Assembly: GCA_964564785.1 (NCBI GenBank)
Contig: CAZMCT010000017.1
Coordinates: forward strand, 1 to 41,895
Length of the DNA stretch: 41,895 nt
Source: CAZMCT01 sp964564785
Lineage (GTDB): Bacteria > Planctomycetota > Phycisphaerae > UBA1845 > Fen-1342
Reading direction: 5' to 3'
Shown here: positions 1 through 8,323 of the stretch, in pieces
How positions within the stretch are numbered: position 1 is the stretch's first letter
Layout: each line of letters begins with the position of its first letter
The notes under the pieces: generated by a model
What the model was told of the DNA's origin: nothing
Seen by the model: the letters and a program-made list of their open reading frames with translations, nothing else
The model's database searches: none
Made by a program: the position numbers and the translations under genes

Positions 1-610
1 GCTTGACCAGCAGCCACAGCAGCAGCAGGCCGGGCAGAATCTTCAGGACCGCGGCCGCCCCCAGCAGTACCCCCCCCAGTACCCGCCGTCGACGCTCGAG
101 CGCTGTGAGTCCCGCCACAGCGAGCGCCAGTACGCAAAGCGTAAGCTGGTTGAACTTCGCGGCCTCCACAATGGCTGGCAGTGCGAGCCCGACGGCGACG
201 GCAAATACAACGGCCGAGTCCTTCGCGGCATCGGGGCCCTCGACTCGGGCCCAACCGCGCAGGATTCGCAGCGCCGCAGCCAACGCCGCGACCTGAACCG
301 CAGCCCAGGCCAGCGCGGCGCGCGTCTGACCACCGGCCGTGAGCGGAGCGAGCGCGAGCGGCACGACCGGCAGGTAAAACGGAAGCTGCCGCACCGAATC
401 GTCCGCGCGCGATTCGTGCTCGACCGGCCGCCGGGGGTCTGGCAGGTGGGGGTTCAGCGCGCGGTGTACCCAAACGTACCGCGCGTCGAGATAGAAGTGG
501 CGGAAGTCGAAGCGCCCTCGGACCCCGCGGTGAAAGGACAGCGTTCCGATCGCGGCGAGCAGTACGACCAGCCCGATGTTGAGCGAGCGCGTGATTCGGG
601 CTTCATGCAT
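1..610 (-). CDS. GT87-like (DUF2029) polytopic glycosyltransferase, C-terminus cut by window edge
   Basis: An open frame starts at ATG 610-608 and runs off the left edge after about 203 codons. It shares its first 8 bases with the stop of the upstream gene (ATGCATGA), which suggests translational coupling. The protein is rich in hydrophobic segments and is a paralogue of its neighbour. DFRHFYLDARYVW corresponds to DFEYFYKAGAWLA there, KFNQLTLCVLAL to RLNQIDAFTLLF, and LKILPGLLLLWLL to LKLTPALLLGWFL. This pattern (early D-F-x-x-F-Y, later N-Q, then L-K-x-x-P) is typical of GT87/DUF2029 integral membrane polyprenol-phosphate-dependent mannosyltransferases. Family membership is fairly secure, but donor and acceptor cannot be read from the sequence. 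An 8-G run near positions 70-77 lies inside the coding frame. Confidence 0.72.
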   Translation of the reverse strand, partial: MHEARITRSLNIGLVVLLAAIGTLSFHRGVRGRFDFRHFYLDARYVWVHRALNPHLPDPRRPVEHESRADDSVRQLPFYLPVVPLALAPLTAGGQTRAALAWAAVQVAALAAALRILRGWARVEGPDAAKDSAVVFAVAVGLALPAIVEAAKFNQLTLCVLALAVAGLTALERRRRVLGGVLLGAAAVLKILPGLLLLWLLVK

Positions 611-2069
611 TGGGTGCCCCGCAAAGCGGCGCGGCCGCTGCGCCCCCGGGGGGCCCGAACGCGGGCGGCGGCAGGGCGTCCGGTCGTCGCGCGAGTTTGA
701 TCAGCACGAGCACCAGCGGGACTGCGAGCAGCAGCACAGAGGCGAGAATGGTGCCGCCCGCCTCGAGCGGGATGATCGGCGACCAGCTTCGCGCATCCGC
801 GGGGGTTCCGAGAAGGAGCACCTGTCCCGCGAAAACGATCCCGATGAACGTCAGCGCCAGCCATGTCCAGCGACTCCGACGGCCGGCATAGTGCATGCCC
901 GCCCCGAGCAGGGAGACCGCCGGCAGCCCCCAGATCAGGTGATAGCGGCGCATCACGGGCATCAGCAGGAGCATGCCCAGCACCGCCAGCGCCCATTCGA
1001 AACGAAGCTGCCACGTGCTCAAATGCGTCGCGGGTCGGCGCATGAGCCACGCGAGCCCCGCCAAAATCACCAGCGAAACGCCGCCGGCAATTGCGGCCAC
1101 CTGCGGCAGCGGCAGCGCTGCGCGGTGAATCCGGAAACTGGGTTGGGCGGTCGTGAGCCGGGGGTCATTGTCGAACCTGGTCCGGCAATCGGTCGGGTGT
1201 AGCCACCGGCACAGCACCGCCGCAACGCTCTGGTTCCGCCAGTCCATCTCGCGCTGATTCAGGATCAGGGCCCGCTGTGAGCCTTCGCCCACCGCGCGCG
1301 ATGTCCAACTGCGGTACGCGGCTGCCGCTTGCGCCGGTCCGAACACAATCAGATCGGCCGCCGGACCCCATATGACCACACAGAGAGCGGCGCTCGCCAC
1401 CGTGCGGTACTGCCTTTTCAGCAAGAACCAGCCGAGCAGAAGGGCGGGCGTGAGCTTGAGCAGAATCGCCAGCCCCAGCCAGAAACCGCCGACCCATGCC
1501 CGGCCGGCCTGCCAGCATACGAAGCTGCCCACGATGAAAAGCAACGTGAACGCGTCGATCTGATTCAGCCGGAACTCCCACCACCAGTAGCCGACCAGCA
1601 CCAGCAGCGGCACGAGCTGAGTCACCGGCCAGTCCCGCGGAGGCAGCCCGGTCAGATTCCGGCCCAGCATGCGGAGAATCGCGAGCATGGCCGCGAGGTT
1701 CAGCCCCAGCCAGACGAACCCGGCCGCGTTGTACGGCAGAAGCGCGAAGAGCGACATGATCCGCGGGACAAAGGGCCAATACCAATCGAGCGTGCCCCGG
1801 TGCAGGGGGCGGCCGTTGACAAGGTCATACCCCGGGTCGAGCGTGCCGTGCCGGGCGAGCCAGGCCCCGGCCTTGTAAAAATACTCGAAGTCGGGGTCGC
1901 CCATCTGGATATGCAGGCCCCCAATCTGTCCGAGCCACACGCACAGCAGCCCCAGCAAGACGTAGCACACGCCCCGCACCGCGTTCGGAGCCGTGCGCGG
2001 CATCAGCGCCGAGCCCGCCGGCACAGATGTTTTGCCCCAGACACCGACCGCCGCCGCGGGCTTCGCCAT
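603..2069 (-). CDS. GT87-like (DUF2029) polytopic membrane glycosyltransferase
   Basis: 488 residues with roughly ten hydrophobic spans, consistent with the GT-C type GT87 family, which transfers sugars from polyprenyl-phosphate donors on the outer face of the membrane. The segments DFEYFYKAGAWL, NQIDAFTLLF and LKLTPALLLGW are the family-like landmarks. I chose ATG 2069, whose product begins MAKPAAAVG. An upstream in-frame ATG at 2114 would add 15 residues and would lie inside the A5G/CT5 element. The stop overlaps the start of a second paralogue by 8 bases, so the two are likely co-expressed and may act in the same glycan pathway or as a heteromer. The C-terminal tail is Pro/Ala/Gly-rich. 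The substrate is unknown. Confidence 0.8.
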   Translation of the reverse strand: MAKPAAAVGVWGKTSVPAGSALMPRTAPNAVRGVCYVLLGLLCVWLGQIGGLHIQMGDPDFEYFYKAGAWLARHGTLDPGYDLVNGRPLHRGTLDWYWPFVPRIMSLFALLPYNAAGFVWLGLNLAAMLAILRMLGRNLTGLPPRDWPVTQLVPLLVLVGYWWWEFRLNQIDAFTLLFIVGSFVCWQAGRAWVGGFWLGLAILLKLTPALLLGWFLLKRQYRTVASAALCVVIWGPAADLIVFGPAQAAAAYRSWTSRAVGEGSQRALILNQREMDWRNQSVAAVLCRWLHPTDCRTRFDNDPRLTTAQPSFRIHRAALPLPQVAAIAGGVSLVILAGLAWLMRRPATHLSTWQLRFEWALAVLGMLLLMPVMRRYHLIWGLPAVSLLGAGMHYAGRRSRWTWLALTFIGIVFAGQVLLLGTPADARSWSPIIPLEAGGTILASVLLLAVPLVLVLIKLARRPDALPPPAFGPPGGAAAAPLCGAPNA

Positions 2070-2094
2070 GGCGTGCGATTCTAACGGCCCAGTG

Positions 2095-2188
2095 AAAAAG
2101 GGGACAGGCACCACGGGACTCAGGCACCGCGGCAGTAGCTGTTGGCACTACCTCGATGGTGCGTTGGCGCCCAGCCGGCTCCCTTTTT
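2095..2188. repeat. REP-like intergenic element, copy A
   Basis: A ~94-base element begins AAAAAGGGG and ends CCCTTTTT, so its ends are complementary. It contains CAGGCACC twice and the core GCTGTTGGCACTACC. A related copy with the same ends and core lies at 38528-38606. It fills most of the 188-base gap between aroB and the first GT87 gene. GGGGACAGGCACC-like ends are common in REP/IS200-type dispersed elements, but no Y1 transposase gene is present in the window. Confidence 0.55.
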
Positions 2189-2257
2189 CCACGGGCCGAT
2201 CATAATCCCTGGCTGATCAACCAAGTGGTTCAGTCGGGCGCTACGCCGAACGTCGGG

Positions 2258-3340
2258 TCACTCAATGCCGATGCACCGGAGAGCGGCCTCGATCTCCGCC
2301 GCGGTCACGTCCGCGACCCGGTGTGCCGTTCCCAAAGGACCGGCTAGCACGAACTGCATCGCGCCTCCGCGAACCTTCTTGTCGAGCTGGCAGGTTTCGA
2401 GAAGCGCCCCTGCGGCCAGCGGCCTGGGAACGAACTCCGGAAGCCCGAATCGCGTGAGGAGCGCGCCCACGCGTCGAGCCTCATCCGCGCTCAACAGGCG
2501 GCGACGGGTCGCGATCTCAACGGCCACCCGCATCCCGAGCGCGATGCATTCACCGTGCCGCAATTCGTAATCCAACCGGTGCTCAAGTGCGTGACCAATG
2601 GTGTGGCCGTAGTTCAGGATCGCCCGGATGCCCAGTTCGCGTTCGTCCGCCGATACGACGGCCGCCTTGATCGCACAATTGCGGGCGATGAGCTCGGCTA
2701 CGATGTCGGGCTCGCGGCCTGCAATCGCGTCGGCGTGCCGCTCGTGCCAATCGAAGAACGGCGCGTCGCGAATGATGGCGTGTTTGACGCTCTCCGCCAG
2801 TCCGGCCACGTACTCTCGGTTCGGGAGCGTTTCCAAAAAATCGGGGTCGATAATCACCGCTATAGGTTGGTGGAAAACTCCGACCAGGTTCTTACCGGTG
2901 GGCAGGTTCACGCCGGTCTTGCCGCCGACCGAGGCGTCGATCGCAGCAAGGAGCGTTGTCGGAACCTGTATGAACGCCACACCTCGCATCCAAGTACCGG
3001 CGACGAAACCCGCCAAGTCGCCCGCGACGCCGCCGCCGAGCGACAGAATGACCGCGCCACGCTCGATGCGGGCTGCCGCCAGACGTTCGTAAATAGACTC
3101 CGCCATGGCGAGAGTCTTGCTGGCCTCGCCGGACGGAAACGTCATAAACTCTTTTGAGATAACTGTTTGTGACTCAAAACGCGCCCCGTGAAGGGCCGCG
3201 ACCGTCTCATCTGCGATCACCACCACAATCGGTTGGCTGCCGAACATCCGGTCGCAGAGGCCACGCAATTCCAAGATGGCGCCGCGCCCGATCAGGATTG
3301 GATAACTGCGCTCTCCCAGGCTTACATTGACGGTAATCAC
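2258..3340 (-). CDS. aroB: 3-dehydroquinate synthase (AroB)
   Basis: The enzyme converts DAHP to 3-dehydroquinate, step two of the shikimate pathway, in the cytoplasm using NAD and a divalent metal. The sequence shows the NAD/phosphate-binding LSLGGGVAGDLAGFVA, the substrate-site GGKTGVN and GKNLVG, the metal-ligand and active-site segment AESVKHAII, and the metal-binding NYGHTIGHALE. At 360 residues the length is normal. I chose the GTG start at 3340 (product VITVNVSLGERSYPI) because family proteins begin here and GGGAG lies a few bases upstream. An ATG at 3376 would add 12 atypical residues. aroB is divergent from folC and upstream of the GT87 pair on the same strand, with the A5G/CT5 element in between. 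Confidence 0.96.
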   Translation of the reverse strand: MITVNVSLGERSYPILIGRGAILELRGLCDRMFGSQPIVVVIADETVAALHGARFESQTVISKEFMTFPSGEASKTLAMAESIYERLAAARIERGAVILSLGGGVAGDLAGFVAGTWMRGVAFIQVPTTLLAAIDASVGGKTGVNLPTGKNLVGVFHQPIAVIIDPDFLETLPNREYVAGLAESVKHAIIRDAPFFDWHERHADAIAGREPDIVAELIARNCAIKAAVVSADERELGIRAILNYGHTIGHALEHRLDYELRHGECIALGMRVAVEIATRRRLLSADEARRVGALLTRFGLPEFVPRPLAAGALLETCQLDKKVRGGAMQFVLAGPLGTAHRVADVTAAEIEAALRCIGIE

Positions 3341-3407
3341 AACTGCTCCCGCAGCCCTGAACCTACCCTGTCCCATCAGCGTATAACTTCATAGCTGAAA
3401 TGCAACC

Positions 3408-3428
3408 GGCGGGCCGGAAAGGCCCGCC
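3408..3428. promoter_or_regulatory. Perfect GC hairpin in aroB/folC divergent region
   Basis: GGCGGGCC and GGCCCGCC form an 8-bp perfect stem around a GGAAA loop. It lies 68 bases upstream of the aroB start and 120 bases upstream of folC. No T-tract follows, so it does not look like an intrinsic terminator. It may be a leader hairpin, a protein-binding palindrome or chance in GC-rich DNA. A similar hairpin with an AAAAG loop lies behind leuS at 9685-9703. Confidence 0.35.
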
Positions 3429-3548
3429 GCCCGATACAAGGTGCTCATACGCCGCCATTTATGGCGCTCGTCGTGACCGTCCGGCTCCCCGCGGTGGACG
3501 CGCGCAGGTGATTGACGAACCAATACTTAGTCGCTATCCTGAGGCCCC

Positions 3549-4985
3549 ATGACCCGGACAGCCACGAGGCGCACGTCGGCTTCGCGCCGTGCGGTTCCCA
3601 AGACCTCCGAAACGCGAACCCGGTCCCGCACAACGCGCCCCCGCGGTATTCGTAGCTACCGTCAAGCGATCGACTTTCTGAACAGCCGGACCGACTACGA
3701 AAAGATGGTCCGGGTGGGCTACAACCACACTAACTTCAATTTGTCGCGGATGTTGCGACTCTTGTCAGGGTTGGGCAACCCGCACAAGAAGATCCGGACG
3801 ATTCACGTCGCCGGCACCAAGGGAAAGGGCTCGACGTGCCACATGGTCGCGTCGATGCTCCAGAACTCCGGCTACAAGACCGGGCTTTACGTCTCCCCGC
3901 ACATCGTCGAGCTGCGCGAGCGCATCAGCATCAACGGCGAGCTCGTGAGCGAGGCCGATTTCACGCGGCTCATGGCCAAGATTGCCCCGGTCGTCGGCCG
4001 GCTGCGGCGCGACGAGCCGACCTTCTTCGAAATCATGACGGCGGCCGCGTTCCTGTATTTCGCCGTCCGCAAGGTGGACATCGCGGTGATCGAGACCGGC
4101 CTGGGCGGACGCCTGGACTCGACGAACGTGATCCGGCCGGAGGTCTGCGGCATCGTGAGCATCAGCTACGATCACGTGGCCCAGCTCGGCAACACGCTCG
4201 AGAAGATCGCCGAGGAAAAGGCGGGGATCTTCAAGCCCGGCGTTCCGGTGATCTGCGCGCCGCAACCGCCGTCGGTGAAGCGGGTTCTGAAGCGGGCGGC
4301 CGAGCGGGTGGGTTGTCCGATCCGGTTCATCGGCGAGGACATCGAGTTCAGCTTCCGGTTCGAGTCGTCGCGAGCGAGCGGTCCGCACACCCGGGTGTGC
4401 ATGGCAACGCCCACGACGCGGTTCGACCACCTCCAGGTCCCGTTGCTGGGCGAACATCAGGCGTACAACTGTGGCGTGGCGCTGGGTATCATCGACGCGC
4501 TGCGAGAGGCAGGGTACAATGTCCCGGAGCAGGGCGCGATTGACGGACTGGCCAAGGTTCGCGTGCAGGGCCGCCTCGAGCTGATTCGCGACACGCCGCG
4601 GACGATCGTGGACGCGGCCCACAACGCGGCCAGCATTGCCGCGCTGATGCGGGCGATCGGCCAGAACGTCACTTACGACTCCATGGTCGTCATCTTCGGC
4701 TGCTCGGCCGACAAGGACGTCGACGGCATGCTGGCGCAGCTCCAGCTCGGTGCCGACAAGGTCATCTTTACCACCGCCAATAGCCCGCGATCCGTCGATC
4801 CGCACGAACTTCACGCCCGTTTTTCCGAAAAGACGCAGAAGATGGCCCAGGTCGGGGAAACGCTTGAGGAGGCCTACCGCATCGCCTGCAAGAGCGTCTC
4901 GCGCGAGGACCTCGTCTGCATCACCGGCTCGATCTACCTGGTCGGCCTCGCAAAGCGCTTGCAGGCGGCCGGAAAGCTCCAGTAA
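3549..4985 (+). CDS. folC: Bifunctional folylpolyglutamate synthase/dihydrofolate synthase (FolC)
   Basis: A cytoplasmic ligase that adds glutamate to dihydropteroate and folates using ATP. It has the Mur-ligase-type P-loop HVAGTKGKGSTCHM, then YVSPHIVELRERI, ETGLGGRLDSTNV, the carbamylated-lysine region EEKAGIFKPG, and the C-terminal domain segment GRLELI...DAAHNAAS. At 478 residues it is long for FolC (about 420-440). The excess is a ~36-residue Arg/Ser/Thr-rich N-terminal extension before the usual start (SYRQAIDFLNSR). The ATG has GAGG five bases upstream and no in-frame alternative start occurs in the extension, so the extension is probably translated. It could also be part of the leader if a rarer start is used. 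Confidence 0.93.
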   Translation: MTRTATRRTSASRRAVPKTSETRTRSRTTRPRGIRSYRQAIDFLNSRTDYEKMVRVGYNHTNFNLSRMLRLLSGLGNPHKKIRTIHVAGTKGKGSTCHMVASMLQNSGYKTGLYVSPHIVELRERISINGELVSEADFTRLMAKIAPVVGRLRRDEPTFFEIMTAAAFLYFAVRKVDIAVIETGLGGRLDSTNVIRPEVCGIVSISYDHVAQLGNTLEKIAEEKAGIFKPGVPVICAPQPPSVKRVLKRAAERVGCPIRFIGEDIEFSFRFESSRASGPHTRVCMATPTTRFDHLQVPLLGEHQAYNCGVALGIIDALREAGYNVPEQGAIDGLAKVRVQGRLELIRDTPRTIVDAAHNAASIAALMRAIGQNVTYDSMVVIFGCSADKDVDGMLAQLQLGADKVIFTTANSPRSVDPHELHARFSEKTQKMAQVGETLEEAYRIACKSVSREDLVCITGSIYLVGLAKRLQAAGKLQ

Positions 4986-5082
4986 CAGCCCCCCACCCCC
5001 AAGCAGCGGAGTTCGGACACTCACGCCGGCCGCGGCGTACGATACCGGGCGGCCGCCGTGGGTACCCGCGCGGGCCGCCTCC

Positions 5083-5622
5083 TCAATCCCGTTCTACCTC
5101 GGTCGTGAACAGCAGTACTTCCGTGTCGGCGTGCCGCCAAGCATCGGCGGGCAGGCCCGCTTTCTCCCGGCAGCAGCGGGACAGAAACGCCTCCCGGTCG
5201 AGCCGGTGCTCCACGGCCACCTGCGGAAGAAACAGGCCGCGGTGTCCGCCCCGGACGACGAGAATGCCGTGCACGCCGATCTGGAGCTCGTCGATGGATT
5301 GCATGCGGCGTGGCGTCGACAGCACCGAGACCTCGATCCGCAGATCGAACAGCTCGCTCGGCCGTAGCGGCGGGAATCGAGGATCCTGCGACGCCGCACA
5401 GACCGCGGCTTGGCGCAACGCTTCGCGCAACGGCAGTTCGGCATCGAGCACGCCCATGCATCCCCGCAGGCCGGCCCCGCGGTGCAGGGTCACGAATACG
5501 CCATGGTGCGGGCGTGGCTCCACGTCGACACTCGTCACCTCGCCCGGGTCGCGGCCATGGGCGACTGCGGTCACAATCGCGCGGGCATACGCCGCCCACC
5601 CGAGATTGGAAGTGGAGGACAT
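5083..5622 (-). CDS. AMMECR1-domain protein (AmmeMemoRadiSam system protein A family)
   Basis: 179 residues matching the AMMECR1 fold throughout. Landmarks are GVFVTLHRGAGLRGCMGV, which contains the conserved LRGCxG core, then ASQDPRFPPLRPSELFDLRIEVSVLS, GILVVRGGHRGLFLPQVAVE and an acidic end with DTEVLLFTTEV. In many bacteria AMMECR1 (A), Memo (B) and a radical SAM protein (C) occur together. Neither partner is visible here, so the gene is detached from that cluster or the partners lie elsewhere. It is convergent with folC (98-base gap). The biochemical role of the family is not established and I assign none. Confidence 0.88.
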   Translation of the reverse strand: MSSTSNLGWAAYARAIVTAVAHGRDPGEVTSVDVEPRPHHGVFVTLHRGAGLRGCMGVLDAELPLREALRQAAVCAASQDPRFPPLRPSELFDLRIEVSVLSTPRRMQSIDELQIGVHGILVVRGGHRGLFLPQVAVEHRLDREAFLSRCCREKAGLPADAWRHADTEVLLFTTEVERD

Positions 5623-5764
5623 GAGGCCGATCTACCGGGTCGCGAACGACCCGCACCGCCCGCCGCTCGGCTGCGGGGGACAGGGGATTCCGTGCCGCAC
5701 GTTTCGCAGCGCCGGGCACGGACGCGCGAACGACACGCTGCCGCGCACGAGGGGGACGAGAGCG

Positions 5765-5884
5765 CTAGACCTGCTGTCGCTTCTTGATGATGGTCAGAAC
5801 GATCACCAGGGCAAGCAGGGCGATGATGAGGATGAACTGCCACGTCTCGAAAATGCCGAGAATCTTGGCTAGGGTTAGCAGCAT
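5765..5884 (-). CDS. 39-residue single-span membrane protein
   Basis: A very small protein starting MLLTLAKILGIF. It has one long hydrophobic helix (about residues 12-33) and a basic end, KKRQQV. AAGGA lies seven bases before ATG 5884, which supports this start over an upstream ATG at 5983 whose added residues look like non-coding read-through. The pattern (short amphipathic N-terminus, one span, KKR tail) recalls the membrane anchor of TatA-like or other small membrane proteins, but it lacks a TatA amphipathic helix. It could be a regulator of a membrane complex. Function unknown. Confidence 0.5.
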   Translation of the reverse strand: MLLTLAKILGIFETWQFILIIALLALVIVLTIIKKRQQV

Positions 5885-6472
5885 GATGCGATCCTTGTGC
5901 GCGGGAGACGAAGGCCCGCACATGCGGGCGATGCGTCCTAGTAAAGCGAGTGCCGGCAGGGTGTCAACAGGCGCGTCGGGCACGGCGGGCGATTCGCTTG
6001 CGTCCGTTGCCGATGAAGACCGTTACGCGACTGGCACAAAAGAGCGGCTGCGGCGTGCAGAGACGCCGGTTGCGGGAGGAGAGTGGTGCAGAACTGGGGC
6101 GGGCGGGTGACGGCTTCCCGACATCGGCGGCTCCCTCGCGGATGTGCGGGGGTTTTTCGCAACTATTTATCGTACTGGAGCTTGTGTAATTCCGTCGCAG
6201 CGATCGGGCGGGAATCCGTCGCCCCTGATGGGTCACTGCCGCGCATGGCATACGCCGCGCTATCATAACTTCTTTTTTTACAAGCAATTAGCCACACGCG
6301 GCCAGGTTGTGTTACGCTTGGCACGTTCCGTGCCGTGCTAAGTCACTGTTGATTAGTCTGCGCTCGTGACGAGCAGTGGATCGACGGTTCGGTTCCCACA
6401 ACGGCGCGGATCGTCGCGATGCCGGTAGTGCGGCCTGGTTTGCAGTGATCACCGACTGAGCTGGAGACGTGT
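5885..6472. other. Intergenic region upstream of the porin gene
   Basis: 588 bases between the divergent small membrane protein and the porin. It holds an AT-rich patch near 6260-6295 (a T7 run), a sigma-54-like motif at 6318-6334, and a small perfect hairpin GCTCG-TGA-CGAGC at 6362-6374 that would lie in the porin leader. No convincing gene is seen. Confidence 0.5.
6318..6334 (+). promoter_or_regulatory. Candidate sigma-54 (-24/-12) site upstream of the porin, overlapping a palindrome
   Basis: TTGGCACG-TTCC-GTGC matches the sigma-54 consensus TTGGCACG-N4-TTGC except at one base, with the required GG-N10-GC spacing. The core is also a perfect palindrome, GGCACG-TTC-CGTGCC, so an operator is an alternative reading. 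It lies about 140 bases before the porin ATG. Confidence 0.35.
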
Positions 6473-7999
6473 ATGTCAGGACGACATCATCACCACTTCC
6501 TGTGCATCGTCGTCGTGGCCAGCGTCGTGGCTGGTACCTCTGTCGCGGAAGACGCCGCTCCGCCGACGGCGAACGATCAGATCGCCCGCCTGGAGGCCCT
6601 GCTCGACGCGCAGCAACAGAAGATCGACGCGCTCGAACAGCAGGTCGCGGCCGCACAGCAAGCCGACGTGAGTGCCGCGCGCGTCGAAGAACTGAAGAAA
6701 CAGATCCGGGAAGTGCTGAGCGAACAGGAGTTCCGCGAGAGTCTGATGCCGTCGACGCTACAGGCCGGCTATGACAAGGGCTTCTTCATCAAGAGCAGCG
6801 ATGAGAAGTTCCTCTTCCGGTTCAACGGCCAGCTCCAATTCCGGTACACGTACTACAACGTCGGCAGCCGCAACCGCTATCTCTCGCCCAGGTTCGAGCG
6901 CCCCGATCGCAGCGGGTTCGATATTGCCCGCGCGCGGTTCAGGTTCAGCGGCCACGTGTACGACAAGAAGCTGACGTACCTGCTGGAATTCGACAGCAGT
7001 GCGACGGGCGGGTATGACACGAGGCTGCTGTACGGGTACGCCAACTACAAGTTCGTGGACGAGTTCCAGTTCAGGGCCGGCATCTTCCGCCTGGCCAGCA
7101 CGCGAGCGGATTTCGCATCGACCTCGACGATGCAGTTCCCCGAATACCCCATGATGAACTCGGTGTTCGGGTTGATGAACGGCGCCGGCGTGCGATTGTG
7201 GGGCAAGCTGTTTCAGGGCAAGGGCGAGTACTACTTAGACATCGTGAATTCGTTCGGCACCGCGGCCACGCAGACCATCACGACCGATGAAACTCTCTAC
7301 GCCCAGGGACACGACAACAACCCGGGCATCATCTTCCGCACGGTCTGGGCCCTGCTCGAGGGCACCTGCCAGTATCCCGACGGTGAGCCGTTCTGGTCGC
7401 AGCCCACGGACATGGAGATCCACACGACGCCCGCCCTGAACGTCGGGTTCCACTACGCGTTCAACGAGGACTGGCACGACGGCACGTTGCGCTATCCGTA
7501 CCCGCGGCGGGTGTTCTTCCAGGACGGCGGCTTCGGTCTGACTTCGTCCGAAGGCACTCAGATGCACCAATTCGGGATCGACAGCGGCTTCAAGTGGCAG
7601 GGCTTCTCGGCCACGGCCGAGTATGTCCTGCGGCTCGTCGATATCCGCAGCGCCGACGGGCCGCCCTACACCCCGCTGTTCCTGTTGACAGGGGATGGTT
7701 CGACCAACGCCCAGCACGGCGGCTATTTGCAGATGGGTTATTTCCTGCCGATCCCCGGCTGGGAACGAAAGCTCGAAGTCGTCGGGCGGGTCGGTGGTGT
7801 CTCGACGGCCTCCGGCGGTTCCGAGGGCGTCTGGGATTACGGTGGCGGATTCAACTACTACATCGTCGGCCACTGCGTCAAGCTCCAGACCGACGTGACG
7901 AAGATCTACGAAGCCCCCGTTTCCAGCGGCACCTACAGCCTCGCGAACGTGAACGACAACGCCCTGATCTGGCGTGTTCAGTTGCAGGTCGCGTTCTGA
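6473..7999 (+). CDS. OprP/OprO-like outer membrane porin
   Basis: 508 residues. A signal peptide (hydrophobic core LCIVVVASVVAG, cleavage near AGTSVAEDA) follows a short His-rich n-region (SGRHHHH). Residues about 33-85 form a heptad-like coiled coil (IARLEALLDAQQQKIDALEQ), common in trimeric periplasmic or porin N-termini. From about 95 to the end the sequence alternates aromatic and polar residues, as in OprP/O-type 16-strand barrels, including FNGQLQFRYTYYN, DIARARFRFSGHVYDKKLTY and the aromatic-ended C-terminus VQLQVAF. It probably forms an anion- or phosphate-selective channel in the outer membrane, but selectivity cannot be told from sequence. It is monocistronic with a long upstream region. 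Confidence 0.85.
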   Translation: MSGRHHHHFLCIVVVASVVAGTSVAEDAAPPTANDQIARLEALLDAQQQKIDALEQQVAAAQQADVSAARVEELKKQIREVLSEQEFRESLMPSTLQAGYDKGFFIKSSDEKFLFRFNGQLQFRYTYYNVGSRNRYLSPRFERPDRSGFDIARARFRFSGHVYDKKLTYLLEFDSSATGGYDTRLLYGYANYKFVDEFQFRAGIFRLASTRADFASTSTMQFPEYPMMNSVFGLMNGAGVRLWGKLFQGKGEYYLDIVNSFGTAATQTITTDETLYAQGHDNNPGIIFRTVWALLEGTCQYPDGEPFWSQPTDMEIHTTPALNVGFHYAFNEDWHDGTLRYPYPRRVFFQDGGFGLTSSEGTQMHQFGIDSGFKWQGFSATAEYVLRLVDIRSADGPPYTPLFLLTGDGSTNAQHGGYLQMGYFLPIPGWERKLEVVGRVGGVSTASGGSEGVWDYGGGFNYYIVGHCVKLQTDVTKIYEAPVSSGTYSLANVNDNALIWRVQLQVAF

Positions 8000-8323
8000 A
8001 CCTGTGCCGTCGCTTCAGCTCGCTCCGCGGTGGCGGGCGAGTGACCAGCGCAGCCGTTCCGCGGATGTTTTGGGCCGCTGGGTCGCTGCGCGAACATGCA
8101 CGGCACGTTCAGGCACTATTGCGGGGGGGCGGCCCGCCTATTCCAACCGCGTGCGACTGCTCACGCCGGTCGGTGACGCGCCGATTGCGCCGGGGTGACC
8201 CGATCTGGCCGGTTTGCGTTACGTCCGGCCGCGGCCGCGCGCCGCTGTCCTGCGCTTCATGCGCACCGCGACCGCTTCGGGCCCGGAGGGGCGGCATGTG
8301 GCGACACGGGGGAGCCGGGGGGC
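8000..8323. other. Intergenic region between convergent porin and prepilin-like genes
   Basis: 324 bases of GC-rich DNA. It contains a G7 run near 8121 and several short palindromic GC stretches (for example around 8222-8242), but no hairpin followed by a T-tract and no plausible gene. Confidence 0.4.

Noticed and set aside
3765..5024. Minus-strand open frame of about 419 codons opposite folC
   Set aside because: Antisense shadow. Asp/Arg/Val repeats come from the folC complement.
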